From: Streptomyces sp. CNQ-509
Lineage (GTDB): Bacteria; Actinomycetota; Actinomycetes; Streptomycetales; Streptomycetaceae
Reading direction: 5' to 3'
Assembly: GCF_001011035.1 (NCBI RefSeq)
Contig: NZ_CP011492.1
Coordinates: forward strand, 4,225,001-4,289,000
Length of the DNA: 64,000 nucleotides
The position numbers and the translations under genes were made by a program. Of this stretch, positions 17,554-28,771 are shown in pieces. The notes below the pieces were generated by a model. That model searched no databases. It was not told where the DNA came from and saw only the letters and a list, made by a program, of their open reading frames with translations. The stretch's first letter is position 1; each line of letters starts with the position of its first letter.

Positions 17554-18552
17554 GTGGACACCTTCGCGCTTGTCGTCACGATCGGGGTTGCGCTCTTCTT
17601 CACGTACACCAACGGCTTCCACGACTCCGCCAACGCGATCGCGACCTCCGTCTCCACCCGCGCCCTGACGCCGCGCGCCGCGCTGCTGATGGCCGCGGTG
17701 ATGAACTTCGCGGGCGCCTTCCTCGGCAGCGGCGTCGCCAAGACGGTGAGCGAAGGGCTGATCGAGACCCCGCACGGGTCGCACGGGATGTGGATCCTCT
17801 TCGCCGCGCTGGTCGGGGCGATCACGTGGAACATGGTCACGTGGTACTTCGGGCTGCCGTCGTCGTCCTCGCACGCGCTCTTCGGCGGCATGGTCGGCGC
17901 GGCGCTGGCTGCGTCGTCGAAGGTGTTCTGGTCCGGGGTGCTGGAGAAGATCATCATCCCGATGTTCGTCTCGCCGATCGTCGGCCTGTGCGTCGGCTAT
18001 CTGGTGATGTGCGCGATCATGTGGATGTTCCGCCGCTCCACCCCGCGCCGCGCGCAGCGCGGCTTCCGGGTGGCGCAGACCGTCTCGGCGGCGGCGATGG
18101 CGCTGGGGCACGGGCTCCAGGACGCGCAGAAGACGATGGGCATCGTGGTGCTGGCGCTGGTCATCGCGGACGTGGAGGACGAGGGCGACGCCATCCCGTG
18201 GTGGGTGAAGGTGATGTGCGCGCTGATGCTCTCGCTCGGCACGTACGCGGGCGGCTGGCGCATCATGCGGACGCTGGGGCGGCGGATCATCGACCTCCAG
18301 CCGCCGCAGGGGTTCGCCGCCGAGACAACGGCGGCGGGGATCATGTACTCGGCGTCGTTCATGTTCCACGCGCCGATCTCCACGACGCACGTGATCACTT
18401 CGGCGATCATGGGCGTCGGCGCGACGAAGCGGGTGAAGGCCGTGCGGTGGGGGGTGGCGAAGAACATCGTGATGGGGTGGTTCGTCACGATGCCGGCCGC
18501 GGCGGGGGTGGCGGCGGCGGTGTACTGGCTGGTGCACTTTGCCTTCGAGTAG
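17554..18552 (+). CDS. pitA: Low-affinity inorganic phosphate transporter, Pit family
   Basis: 332 aa with about ten membrane helices. The two inverted PiT signatures are visible: 'YTNGFHDSANAIATSVSTRA' near residue 23-42 and 'ISTTHVITSAIMGVG' near 275-290. It takes up metal-phosphate with protons when phosphate is plentiful. It is translated 5 nt after the PhoU-like gene and is convergent with pstB, placing the low- and high-affinity phosphate systems tail to tail. Confidence 0.95.
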   Translation: MDTFALVVTIGVALFFTYTNGFHDSANAIATSVSTRALTPRAALLMAAVMNFAGAFLGSGVAKTVSEGLIETPHGSHGMWILFAALVGAITWNMVTWYFGLPSSSSHALFGGMVGAALAASSKVFWSGVLEKIIIPMFVSPIVGLCVGYLVMCAIMWMFRRSTPRRAQRGFRVAQTVSAAAMALGHGLQDAQKTMGIVVLALVIADVEDEGDAIPWWVKVMCALMLSLGTYAGGWRIMRTLGRRIIDLQPPQGFAAETTAAGIMYSASFMFHAPISTTHVITSAIMGVGATKRVKAVRWGVAKNIVMGWFVTMPAAAGVAAAVYWLVHFAFE

Positions 18553-18570
18553 CGCTGAAGCGTTTCTCCA

Positions 18571-18593
18571 CGGCCTGCGCGCCCCGCGGGCCG
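18571..18593. terminator. Candidate bidirectional terminator between pitA and pstB
   Basis: CGGCC(t)GCG and CGC(g)GGCCG can pair in the 45-nt gap between the two convergent phosphate transporter operons. The stem has a mismatch bulge and no U-tract, so strength is uncertain. Confidence 0.4.
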
Positions 18594-18597
18594 AGCC

Positions 18598-19374
18598 TCA
18601 GCCGAAGCGGCCCGAGATGTAGTCCTCCGTCGCCTTCTCCTCGGGGTTGGAGAAGATCTTGTCGGTGTCGCCGACCTCGATGAGCCGGCCCGGCTCGCCG
18701 ACGGCGGCCAGGTTGAAGAACGCGGTGCGGTCCGAGACGCGCGCCGCCTGCTGCATGTTGTGCGTGACGATGACGATCGTGAACCGCGTCTTCAGATCCC
18801 CGATGAGGTCCTCGATGGCGAGGGTGGAGATCGGGTCGAGGGCCGAGCAGGGCTCGTCCATGAGGAGCACCTGGGGTTCGACGGCGATGGCGCGGGCGAT
18901 GCACAGGCGCTGCTGCTGGCCGCCGGAGAGGCCGGAGCCGGGGCGGCTCAGGCGGTCCTTGACCTCGTTCCACAGGTTCGCGCCGCGCAGGGACTTCTCC
19001 ACCACGTCGTCCAGCTCGGACTTCTTGTAGCGGGCGTTGAGCTTCAGGCCCGCGGCCACGTTCTCGTACACGCTCATCGTCGGGAACGGGTTGGGCCGCT
19101 GGAAGACCATGCCCACCACGCGCCGTACGGAGACGGGGTCGACGCCGGAGCCGTAGAGGTTCTCGTCGTCCAGCATCACCTTCCCCTCCACCCGCGCGCC
19201 CGGGATGACCTCGTGCATGCGGTTGATGGTGCGCAGGAAGGTGGACTTGCCGCAGCCGGACGGGCCGATGAAGGCGGTCACGGACTTCGGCTCGACGGCC
19301 ATCGAGATGCCGTCTATCGCCTTGAAGTCGCCGTAGTAGGCGGTCAGGTCGCCGATGTCGATGCGCTTGGCCAT
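18598..19374 (-). CDS. pstB: Phosphate ABC transporter ATP-binding protein PstB
   Basis: 258 aa, standard PstB length. Walker A GPSGCGKS is at 37-44, the ABC signature is LSGGQQQR, followed by Walker B 'VLLMDEP' and the H-loop 'VTHNM'. It hydrolyses ATP to drive phosphate through PstC/PstA. It is the last gene of the pst operon, starting 29 nt after pstA. ATG 19374 gives the expected 'MAKRIDIGDLTAYYG' beginning. Confidence 0.97.
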   Translation of the reverse strand: MAKRIDIGDLTAYYGDFKAIDGISMAVEPKSVTAFIGPSGCGKSTFLRTINRMHEVIPGARVEGKVMLDDENLYGSGVDPVSVRRVVGMVFQRPNPFPTMSVYENVAAGLKLNARYKKSELDDVVEKSLRGANLWNEVKDRLSRPGSGLSGGQQQRLCIARAIAVEPQVLLMDEPCSALDPISTLAIEDLIGDLKTRFTIVIVTHNMQQAARVSDRTAFFNLAAVGEPGRLIEVGDTDKIFSNPEEKATEDYISGRFG

Positions 19375-19403
19375 GGGACTGGGATCTCTTTCGTACGTGG
19401 CCG

Positions 19404-20468
19404 TCAGCGGCCGGTCTTCGGAGCCTTGAAACGGGCGATGAGGCGGGCGAACAGGTTGAGGAGCATGACGAAGACGATGAGCACCAGGGCGGCGGCCCAG
19501 GCGCGGTCGAAGGAGGCGTTGTTGCCGTTGGCCCACTGCTCGTAGATGTAGAGCGGCAGCGACGCCTGGGCGCCCTCGAGGGGGTCGGAGTTGATGGCGG
19601 GGTTGCCGAAGACGAGCAGCAGAAGAGGAGCCGTCTCGCCGGTGATACGGGCCACGGCGAGCATCACGCCGGTGGTGATGCCGCCGAGGGAGGTGGGGAG
19701 GACGACCTTGAGGGTCGTCTTCCACTTCGGTACGCCCAGGGCGTACGACGCCTCGCGCAGCTCGTTCGGGACGAGCTTCAGCATCTCCTCGGTGGAGCGG
19801 ACGACGATCGGCATCATCAGAATGGCGAGCGCGAAGGAGCCGGCGAGTCCGGAGTAGCCGAAGCCCAGCCCCATGATCCAGACGCTGAGGATGAACAGGC
19901 CGGCGACGATCGACGGGATGCCGGTCATGACGTCGACGAAGAAGGTGACCGCCTTCGCCAGCCGCCCGCCCCCGTACTCCACGAGGTACACGGCGGTCAG
20001 CAGCCCGATCGGGGTGGCGATCACGGTGGCCAGCGCGACCTGCTGGACGGTGCCGAGAAGGGCGTGGTAGATGCCCCCGCCGGGCGCGATGGCGACGACG
20101 CCGTTCATGGAGTGCGTCAGGAAGTAGCCGTCGAGGACCTTGACGCCCTGCCGTACGGTCTCCCAGACCAGCGACGCCAGCGGGATGACGGCCAGCAGGA
20201 AGGCGCCCCACACGAGCGACGTGGCCAGCCGGTCCTTCGCCTTGCGGACGCCCTCCGTACGCGCCGAGACGGCGTACAGCCCCGCCACGAAGAGCAGCGC
20301 GGCGATCAGCCCCCACTGCACCCGGCTGTCCAGCCCCGCGCCCAGCCCGACCGCCACCCCGGCCGCCACGGCGGCGACCGCGATGGCCACCGGCGCCCAG
20401 CGGGGCAGGCGCGGCTGGTGGATGGCGAAGGCGTCGGTCCGGTCCACCACGCTCCCGGGCGCGCTCAT
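19404..20468 (-). CDS. pstA: Phosphate ABC transporter permease PstA
   Basis: 354 aa. Two N-terminal hydrophobic segments (about 25-65) precede the usual six-helix permease core with the coupling-loop motif 'EASYALGVPKWKTTLKVVLP' where it meets PstB. The start ATG overlaps the pstC stop by 4 nt (20465-20468), so translation is coupled. The extra N-terminal helices, of about 70 residues, are longer than in E. coli PstA but common in actinomycetes. Confidence 0.96.
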   Translation of the reverse strand: MSAPGSVVDRTDAFAIHQPRLPRWAPVAIAVAAVAAGVAVGLGAGLDSRVQWGLIAALLFVAGLYAVSARTEGVRKAKDRLATSLVWGAFLLAVIPLASLVWETVRQGVKVLDGYFLTHSMNGVVAIAPGGGIYHALLGTVQQVALATVIATPIGLLTAVYLVEYGGGRLAKAVTFFVDVMTGIPSIVAGLFILSVWIMGLGFGYSGLAGSFALAILMMPIVVRSTEEMLKLVPNELREASYALGVPKWKTTLKVVLPTSLGGITTGVMLAVARITGETAPLLLLVFGNPAINSDPLEGAQASLPLYIYEQWANGNNASFDRAWAAALVLIVFVMLLNLFARLIARFKAPKTGR

Positions 20469-21478
20469 GCGTTCGCTCCCGAGTACTCCTTGCGGCGCGC
20501 GATGATCAGCCGGGCGGCGCCGTTGACCAGCAGCGTGATGACGAACAGCACCAGGCCGGAGGCGATCAGCGCGTCCCGCCCGAACTCCCCCGCCTCCTTG
20601 AACGCCGAGGCGATGTTCTGCGCGAACGTCCCGCCCCCGGGCTCCAGGAGCTTCGCCGACAGGATCGCCGACGGGGACAGCACCGTGGCGACCGCCATCG
20701 TCTCGCCCAGCGCCCGCCCCAGGCCCAGCATCGAGGCCGAGATGACGCCGGAGCGCCCGAAGGGGAGCACCGACATCCGGATCAGCTCCCAGCGCGTGGC
20801 GCCCAGTGCCAGCGCCGCCTCCTGCTGTGTCTGCGGCGACTGCCGGAAGACCTCGCGGCTGACGTTGGTGATGATCGGCAGGATCATGATCGCCAGCAGG
20901 ATCCCGGCGGTCATGAGGGAGCGCGGGGCGCTGCCGTCGAACGAGAAGACGACGGTCCAGCCCAGGAGGTCGTCCAGCCACTCGTACGGGCCGACGAGGT
21001 GCGGCACCAGGAACAGGGCGCCCCACAGGCCGTAGACGATCGAGGGGACGGCGGCCAGCAGGTCGATGACGTACGCGAGGGGCGCCGCCACCCTGCGCGG
21101 CGCGTAGTGGGTGATGAAGAGCGCGATGCCCACGGCGATCGGCACCGCGATGACCATGGCGATGACCGACGAGACGATCGTGCCGAAGGCCAGCACCGCG
21201 ATGCCGAAGACCGGCGGGTCGGCGTTGGCGTCCCACTGGAAGGTGGTGAGGAAGTTGCCCTCGTTCTTGGCGAGGGCGAGCGAGGCGCGGTACGCGAGGA
21301 AGGCCGCGATCGCGCCCATGATCACCAGCAGGGTGATCCCGGAGCCCTTCGACAGGCCGGCGAAGACGCGGTCGCCGAGGCGGGTCGCGCTTCTGCGGCG
21401 GCCCTTCTTCCGCGGCGCCTCCGGCGGTGGCGGGGCGGTGGTGCGTATGTCGGTCTCGGTGTCGGTGTCGGTACTCAC
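20465..21478 (-). CDS. pstC: Phosphate ABC transporter permease PstC
   Basis: 337 aa. An acidic Thr/Asp-rich N-terminus is followed by six membrane helices and the coupling loop 'QEAALALGATRWELIRMSVLP' region (about 225-245). It pairs with PstA to form the phosphate channel. GTG 21478 is chosen since 'gggagg' lies 6 nt upstream; the frame runs open further up through the pstS-pstC gap. The gene is separated from pstS by 140 nt with a strong stem-loop. Confidence 0.96.
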   Translation of the reverse strand: MSTDTDTETDIRTTAPPPPEAPRKKGRRRSATRLGDRVFAGLSKGSGITLLVIMGAIAAFLAYRASLALAKNEGNFLTTFQWDANADPPVFGIAVLAFGTIVSSVIAMVIAVPIAVGIALFITHYAPRRVAAPLAYVIDLLAAVPSIVYGLWGALFLVPHLVGPYEWLDDLLGWTVVFSFDGSAPRSLMTAGILLAIMILPIITNVSREVFRQSPQTQQEAALALGATRWELIRMSVLPFGRSGVISASMLGLGRALGETMAVATVLSPSAILSAKLLEPGGGTFAQNIASAFKEAGEFGRDALIASGLVLFVITLLVNGAARLIIARRKEYSGANA

Positions 21479-21571
21479 GGGCGGCCTCCCGTCGGGGTGG
21501 GGCTGCGGCGCGGGGGTGGACGCCGTTCGCCCCGGCGGCGGTGCACCGGCTGCGGGACCCGCGCCCTCCGT

Positions 21572-21597
21572 GCCCCCGCGCAGGTCGGCGCGGGGGC
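21572..21597 (-). promoter_or_regulatory. Stem-loop between pstS and pstC (attenuator or mRNA-stabilising)
   Basis: GCCCCCGCG and CGCGGGGGC form a perfect 9-bp stem with an 8-nt loop, 22 nt after the pstS stop. Such stems behind binding-protein genes usually stop part of the transcription or protect the upstream message, giving more PstS than permease. That role is inferred. Confidence 0.6.
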
Positions 21598-21618
21598 TGC
21601 GGGGGTCGGGGCCGGCGG

Positions 21619-22752
21619 TCAGGAGAGTGACTCCACTGTCGTACGGACCTTCCCGACGACCTCCGCGGGCAGCGGGGCGTAGCCGAGCTGGCTCAGCTTC
21701 GACTGGCCGGCCTCGCTCGCGGTGTAGCCCAGGAAGGACTTCACCTTGTCGAGGTTGTCCTTGTGGTTGCCCTTGTCGCAGGCGATCTCGTAGGTGAGGA
21801 GGGTCAGGGGGTAGGCGCCCTCGGTGTCGGTGGTGAAGTCGAGCTGCATCGCCAGGTCCTTGCCGGAGCCGGTGACCTTCGCGGCGGCGATGGCCTTGGA
21901 GGCGTTCTGGCTGGTGGCCTCGACGCGCTCCTTGGCACCGGTGTCGAGCTTGACGGTGTTGATGTCGCTCGCGGTGGCGAAGGACAGCTCGAAGTACGAG
22001 ATGGCGCCGTCGGTCTGCTTCACCTGTGCGGAGACCCCGGAGGAGCCGTCCGCGGCCTGACCGCCCTGGACGGGCCACTTCTTGCCCGGCTGGTGCGGCC
22101 AGGTGTTCTCGGCGGCGGCGGCGAGGTACTGGGTGAAGTTGTCGGTGGTTCCGGACTCGTCCGAGCGGTGCACCGGCTGGATCTTGGTGTCCGGCAGGTC
22201 CGCGTCGGGGTTGAGGTCGGCGATGGCCGGGTCGTTCCAGGTGGTGAGCGCGCCGGAGAAGATCCGGCCGACGACGTCCGCGTTGAGGACGAGGTCGTCC
22301 ACGCCCTCGACGTTGTACCCGATGGCGATGGGGCCGCCGAGCATCGGGATGTTGATGGCCTCGCCGTTCCTGCAGACCTTCTTCGACGCCTGCACCTCCT
22401 CGGGCTTCAGCACCGAGTCGGAACCGGCGAAGCCGGTCTTGCCCTGGAGGAACTCCTGGATGCCGGCGCCCGAGCCGGTGGCCTTGTAGTTGACGGTGAT
22501 GTCCGGGCAGACGCCCTGGAAGTCGCTGACCCACTGGTCCATGGCGTTCTTCTGCGCCGAGGAGCCCGACGCCAGCAGCTCGCCGGAGCCGGCGCACTTC
22601 ACGTCGTCGGCCGCGGCCTGGGCGCCGCCACCGGCCGAGCCGGAGCCGCCGGTGTTGTCGTCCGACCCGCAGGCGCCGAGGACGAGGGCGCCGGCGAGAG
22701 CGAGGGAGCCGGCGGCCGCGGCGCGCAGCGGGGCGGTGGGGGGAAGCTTCAC
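21619..22752 (-). CDS. pstS: Phosphate-binding lipoprotein PstS
   Basis: 377 aa. Signal peptide with lipobox 'VLGAC' (about residue 28) then a Gly/Ser linker. The phosphate-binding loops are visible: 'ASGSSAQKNAMDQW' (first anion loop), 'GSDS' and 'HRSDESGTTDNFTQYL' (third loop). It captures phosphate outside the membrane for PstC/PstA. First gene of pstSCAB; a PHO box lies 113-156 nt upstream of its GTG start, predicting induction by PhoP under phosphate starvation. Confidence 0.97.
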   Translation of the reverse strand: MKLPPTAPLRAAAAGSLALAGALVLGACGSDDNTGGSGSAGGGAQAAADDVKCAGSGELLASGSSAQKNAMDQWVSDFQGVCPDITVNYKATGSGAGIQEFLQGKTGFAGSDSVLKPEEVQASKKVCRNGEAINIPMLGGPIAIGYNVEGVDDLVLNADVVGRIFSGALTTWNDPAIADLNPDADLPDTKIQPVHRSDESGTTDNFTQYLAAAAENTWPHQPGKKWPVQGGQAADGSSGVSAQVKQTDGAISYFELSFATASDINTVKLDTGAKERVEATSQNASKAIAAAKVTGSGKDLAMQLDFTTDTEGAYPLTLLTYEIACDKGNHKDNLDKVKSFLGYTASEAGQSKLSQLGYAPLPAEVVGKVRTTVESLS

Positions 22753-22853
22753 GGTGGGGGTCCTTTGCGGTTCTGGCGGACTGGAGACAGACCTCTCCCT
22801 CAGCTATGCGCGTTCCCGTCCGTCTCGCCTGCGCTGTTCACCTTTCGTTGCCG

Positions 22854-22908
22854 AATTTAGGCAAAACAGGTGAATCGATCCCCTGTCCGAAGTGAATGAG
22901 AAGTGAAT
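22854..22908 (-). promoter_or_regulatory. PHO box and -10 of the pst operon
   Basis: On the minus strand four consecutive 11-nt units lie at 22898-22908, 22887-22897, 22876-22886 and 22865-22875. Units 1, 2 and 4 begin ATTCACT, ATTCACT and ATTCACC, matching the PhoP direct-repeat unit of streptomycetes (G/ATTCACC); unit 3 is degenerate. A -10-like TAAATT follows at 22854-22859. A further GTTCACC in the opposite orientation is at 22836. PhoP binding would activate pstS. Confidence 0.85.
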
Positions 22909-23055
22909 CTCCTCCCTCGTTCGGGCGACCGCCCCGCCGGCGCCGCCCGCGCCCCGCTCCCCGCCCGGCCCGGCGCGTCCCCTACGGGCCCTCCCGCAGC
23001 CGGTTCCGGGGGCTGCGCGCTCCCGCTCGGCCCCGTGGGCACGTACGGTGAAGAG

Positions 23056-24210
23056 ATGACGAGCATCGGTGGTGCGGAGATGGTCGACTGGAATCTCGCG
23101 GTTGCGACCGCGACCCGGCTCGTACGGCCGGGCCCCGAGGTGAGCCGGGACGAGGCGCGCGCCATCGTCGGCGAGCTGCGGGCGCACGCCCGGTCGGCCG
23201 AGGAGCACGTACGCGAGTTCTCCCGGATGTATCCCGAGGGCGCCGACCCGCGGCACGACACCCCGATCCTCGTGGTCGACCGCCCCGGCTGGATCAAGGC
23301 GAACGTCGCGGGCTTCCGCGCCGTCCTCGCGCCGCTGCTGGAGAAGATGGACAAGCGCCGCTCCGGCCTGCCCGGCGGGGCCGTCCTGGGCGCGGTGGGC
23401 GGCAAGATCACCGGCGTCGAGCTGGGGATGCTGCTGTCGTTCCTGTCCTCCCGCGTCCTCGGCCAGTACGAGACCTTCGCCCCCGCCACCCGCGACCTGC
23501 CCGGCGGCCCCGCCGCCCACGCCGGCTCCGGCAGCGGCGGCGCGGGACAGGGCAGGCTGCTGCTCATCGCGCCGAACATCGTCCACGTCGAGCGTGAGCT
23601 GGAGGTCGCCCCGCACGACTTCCGGCTGTGGGTCTGCATCCACGAGGAGACCCACCGCACGCAGTTCACCGCCGTGCCGTGGCTGCGCGACCACCTCCAG
23701 GGCGAGATCCAGTCCTTCCTGGGCGAGACGGAGATCGACCCGGCCACCCTCCTGGACCGCGTACGGGAGGCGCTGCAGAGCCTCAGCGGCAGCCGGGAGG
23801 AGGGCGGCGAGGAGCGCAGCATCGTCGAGGTCGTCCAGACCCCGGCGCAGCGGGAGATCCTGGGCCGGCTCACCGCGGTGATGTCCCTGCTGGAGGGGCA
23901 CGCGGACTACGTGATGGACGGCGTCGGACCGCAGGTCGTGCCGTCGGTCTCGGAGATCCGGGAGAAGTTCACCAAGCGCCGCCAGGCCGGCGCGGGCCGG
24001 CTGGACCAGGCGCTGCGCAAGCTGCTGGGCCTGGACGCCAAGCTCCGCCAGTACCGCGACGGCGAGCGCTTCGTGCGGCACGTCGTCGACCAGGTCGGCA
24101 TGGACGGCTTCAACCGGGTGTGGACCTCGCCGAACACGCTGCCCACCAAGGCGGAGATCGCCAAACCGGCGGACTGGATCGCGCGGGTGCACAGCCGCGC
24201 CGAGAGCTGA
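23056..24210 (+). CDS. Zinc-dependent metalloprotease of the DUF2342 / F420-biosynthesis-associated family
   Basis: 384 aa. The zinc motif HEETH is at 196-200 ('CIHEETHRTQF') with a long helical surround; 'GHADYVMDGVG' further on may supply the third ligand. These proteins are widespread in actinobacteria and often sit by tilS and hpt, as here; the substrate is unknown. ATG 23056 is supported by a leaderless promoter: TACGGT at 23044-23049, six nt before the ATG. A frame open further upstream overlaps the pst promoter and is ignored. Confidence 0.85.
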   Translation: MTSIGGAEMVDWNLAVATATRLVRPGPEVSRDEARAIVGELRAHARSAEEHVREFSRMYPEGADPRHDTPILVVDRPGWIKANVAGFRAVLAPLLEKMDKRRSGLPGGAVLGAVGGKITGVELGMLLSFLSSRVLGQYETFAPATRDLPGGPAAHAGSGSGGAGQGRLLLIAPNIVHVERELEVAPHDFRLWVCIHEETHRTQFTAVPWLRDHLQGEIQSFLGETEIDPATLLDRVREALQSLSGSREEGGEERSIVEVVQTPAQREILGRLTAVMSLLEGHADYVMDGVGPQVVPSVSEIREKFTKRRQAGAGRLDQALRKLLGLDAKLRQYRDGERFVRHVVDQVGMDGFNRVWTSPNTLPTKAEIAKPADWIARVHSRAES

Positions 24211-24405
24211 CGACTGCTCCCGGCGGTTCCCATGGCGGCGATATTCGCGCGACTTTCACCCGTCCGAGGGAGCGAACCCGGCGTTGCCCGCGTGCAATGC
24301 TCAGTTGGCCGCTCTCCTCTGTCACCATCGACACACTTACAGTGACGGTCGCGGAGGTGAGCCCGAGCGAGCTCTTCCGCCGCCAGCGAAAGTGAAGTGA
24401 AAGCC

Positions 24406-25578
24406 ATGGGTCCCCATCCAGCGGTCGCCGCGATACGTCTGGCCGTACGCCACGTTCTGCACGACGTGCTTACCGAGCACGCGACGGCGCACGTACCCCC
24501 CACCCCCGCGGCCTTCCCGGCCGCTCCCCAGGCATCCCCCGCCGCCTCCACGGTCTCCACGGCCGCGGGCCCCCCACCGGCCGCGCGCGCCCGCTTCGCG
24601 GGCACCTCCCGCCCGGCGGCCCCCACTGCCCCCGCAGCCGCCCCGCTGATCCTCGTCGCCTGCTCGGGCGGCGCCGACTCCATGGCGCTGGCCTCCGCGC
24701 TCTCCTTCGAAGCCCCCCGCCAGGGCGCCCGCGCCGGCGGCATCACCATCGACCACGGCCTCCAGGCCGGCTCCGACCTGCGCGCGCAGGAGGTCGTCGG
24801 CCGCATGCGCGCTCTCGGCCTGGACCCCGTCGAATCCGTGCGCGTCGACGTCGGCCGCGGCGGCGGCCCCGAGGCCGCCGCCCGCGAGGCCCGCTACGCG
24901 GCGCTGGACGAGGCCGCGCAGCGCCTCGGCGCCGCCGCCGTACTCCTCGGCCACACCCGCGACGACCAGGCCGAGACCGTGCTGCTGGCGCTCGCCCGCG
25001 GCTCCGGCGTGCGCTCCCTGTCCGGCATGGCCGCGACCTCGGGGCCCGGCGGCCGCTACCGCCGCCCGTTCCTGCAGATCGACCGCCAGGTCGCCCGCAA
25101 GGCGTGCATGGTCCAGTCGCTGCCCGTCTGGGACGACCCGCACAACGTCGATCCCGCCTACACCCGCTCCCGCGTCCGCCACGAGGCGCTGCCCGTGCTG
25201 GAGAAGGCGCTGGGCCGCGGCGTCGTCGCCTCCCTGGCCCGTACCGCCCGGCTCTCCCGGGACGACGCCGACGCCCTCGACGCCTGGGCCGCCGACGCCG
25301 AGCGCGGCGTACGGGACGCGGACGGCGGCCTCGACGTCCCCGGGCTGTACGCGCTGCCGCCCGCCGTGCGGCGCCGCGTCCTGCGCCGCGCGGCCCTGGC
25401 GGCCGGCTCCCCGGCCGGGTCCCTCTTCAGCCGGCACATCGAGGAGATGGACAAGCTCATCACCGGCTGGCGCGGGCAGAGCGCCCTCAACCTCCCCGGG
25501 CGGGTGTCCGCCCGCCGCGAACAGGGCCGGCTCGTCGTCCGGCGGGAGTACCGCCGGGAGGACGACGGGGAGGACTGA
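24406..25578 (+). CDS. tilS: tRNA(Ile)-lysidine synthase TilS
   Basis: 390 aa. The PP-loop SGGADS is at 87-92, followed by 'HTRDDQAETVLLALARGSG', the second TilS signature. It attaches lysine to C34 of the CAU-anticodon tRNA(Ile) so that it reads AUA. A Pro/Ala-rich insert of about 50 residues (30-78) precedes the PP-loop, larger than in E. coli. ATG 24406 is chosen; an in-frame GTG at 24397 is possible. Upstream of hpt and ftsH, a conserved bacterial order. Confidence 0.94.
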   Translation: MGPHPAVAAIRLAVRHVLHDVLTEHATAHVPPTPAAFPAAPQASPAASTVSTAAGPPPAARARFAGTSRPAAPTAPAAAPLILVACSGGADSMALASALSFEAPRQGARAGGITIDHGLQAGSDLRAQEVVGRMRALGLDPVESVRVDVGRGGGPEAAAREARYAALDEAAQRLGAAAVLLGHTRDDQAETVLLALARGSGVRSLSGMAATSGPGGRYRRPFLQIDRQVARKACMVQSLPVWDDPHNVDPAYTRSRVRHEALPVLEKALGRGVVASLARTARLSRDDADALDAWAADAERGVRDADGGLDVPGLYALPPAVRRRVLRRAALAAGSPAGSLFSRHIEEMDKLITGWRGQSALNLPGRVSARREQGRLVVRREYRREDDGED

Positions 25579-25753
25579 GGGCCCGTACGCCGCGGATCCC
25601 GCCGGAGCGCAGGCCGGCCGGCGGGACCGTACAGGCCATGGCCTGGGGTCGGGACGTGCGGAAAACGTGTCCTACGCGCTCCTGACCGCCCGGAGAACGG
25701 ATGGCAGACTGTTCGTTCGGCAGTGGTCGTCGAACGAACGAGAGTGACCCCGG

Positions 25754-26308
25754 GTGGATGTGAAGGACATGGGCGCGGACCTTGAGAAAGTGCTCATCAC
25801 CAAGGAAGAGATCGACGCCAAGCTCGCCGAGATGGCCGCGAAGATCGACGCGGAGTACGCCGGCAAGGATCTCCTGATCGTCGGGGTGCTCAAGGGCGCC
25901 GTGATGGTCATGGCGGACCTCGCCCGCACGCTCTCCACGCCGGTCACGATGGACTGGATGGCCGTGTCCTCGTACGGTGCGGGCACCCAGTCCTCCGGTG
26001 TCGTGCGGATCCTCAAGGATCTGGACACCGATATCCAGGACCGGCACGTGATGATCGTCGAGGACATCATCGACTCCGGCCTCACGCTCTCCTGGCTGCT
26101 CTCCAACCTCGGTTCCCGGCAGCCGGCCTCGCTGCGGGTCTTCACCCTGCTGCGCAAGCCGGAGGCGGCGAAAGTGCCCATCGACGTGGACTGGGTCGGC
26201 TTCGACATTCCCAACGAGTTCGTCGTCGGCTACGGCCTCGACTACGCGGAGAAGTACCGGAACCTGCCCTTCGTCGGCACCCTCGCACCGCACGTGTACG
26301 GTGGCTGA
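25754..26308 (+). CDS. hpt: Hypoxanthine phosphoribosyltransferase
   Basis: 184 aa. The PRPP-binding loop is VEDIIDSG (102-109), with 'GVLKGAVMVMADL' before it, as in bacterial HPRT. It salvages hypoxanthine and guanine to IMP and GMP in the cytoplasm. GTG 25754 gives 'MDVKDMGADLEKVL', the usual streptomycete start; ATG 25769 is an alternative. 175 nt after tilS. Confidence 0.96.
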   Translation: MDVKDMGADLEKVLITKEEIDAKLAEMAAKIDAEYAGKDLLIVGVLKGAVMVMADLARTLSTPVTMDWMAVSSYGAGTQSSGVVRILKDLDTDIQDRHVMIVEDIIDSGLTLSWLLSNLGSRQPASLRVFTLLRKPEAAKVPIDVDWVGFDIPNEFVVGYGLDYAEKYRNLPFVGTLAPHVYGG

Positions 26309-26461
26309 CGCAGTCCGCGGCTCCGCGTGCGCGGGCTGAAGGGGACTGGGGGGACATCGCGCCGCCGCCCCCCGGGTGGCCGGACGCGGGCCGGCGGGTC
26401 CCTGCCCGGGGAACACCGGGGGGTTTCCCGCCGTTGGAGCATGGGAAAGCCGGTTTGTTAG

Positions 26462-26480
26462 CCGTCCCCGGCGGGGACGG
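26462..26480. terminator. Terminator-like hairpin after hpt
   Basis: CCGTCCCC-ggc-GGGGACGG forms a perfect 8-bp stem 154 nt after hpt and before the ftsH promoter region. It probably ends hpt transcription; a tight 3-nt loop is tolerated. Confidence 0.5.
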
Positions 26481-26543
26481 GTGACAATTCTGGGGTACCG
26501 TCCGAATGACAGTCGTTTCAGTTTGGACCCATAACAGGCATAC

Positions 26544-26620
26544 GCACGGCCACGGGCTCGGTCAGGAGCCAGCCGTGCCTCACTGGGCAGGAGGGACGGG
26601 GCGTACGCCGCCCCGTGTGG
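26544..26620 (+). promoter_or_regulatory. Structured leader of ftsH with a hairpin between the ribosome binding site and the start
   Basis: Hairpin 1 spans 26544-26578 (outer stem GCACGGC/GCCGTGC, inner GGCTC/GAGCC). The ribosome binding site AGGAGGG is at 26589-26595. Hairpin 2 is the perfect 8-bp stem ACGGGGCG/CGCCCCGT with a 5-nt loop (26596-26616). Without folding, the site is 25 nt from ATG 26621, too far; folding of hairpin 2 leaves only 4 nt (26617-26620) beyond the stem and brings it to working distance. Stem stability could thus set FtsH output. Confidence 0.6.
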
Positions 26621-28687
<2,067 letters not shown>

Positions 28688-28771
28688 CGGATACCGCTGG
28701 AATGTGTGCAGCGCCCCCGAGGTTCTAGCCTTGGGGGCGCGGCCATTGGCGCAGGTACGAGAGGCACCACG

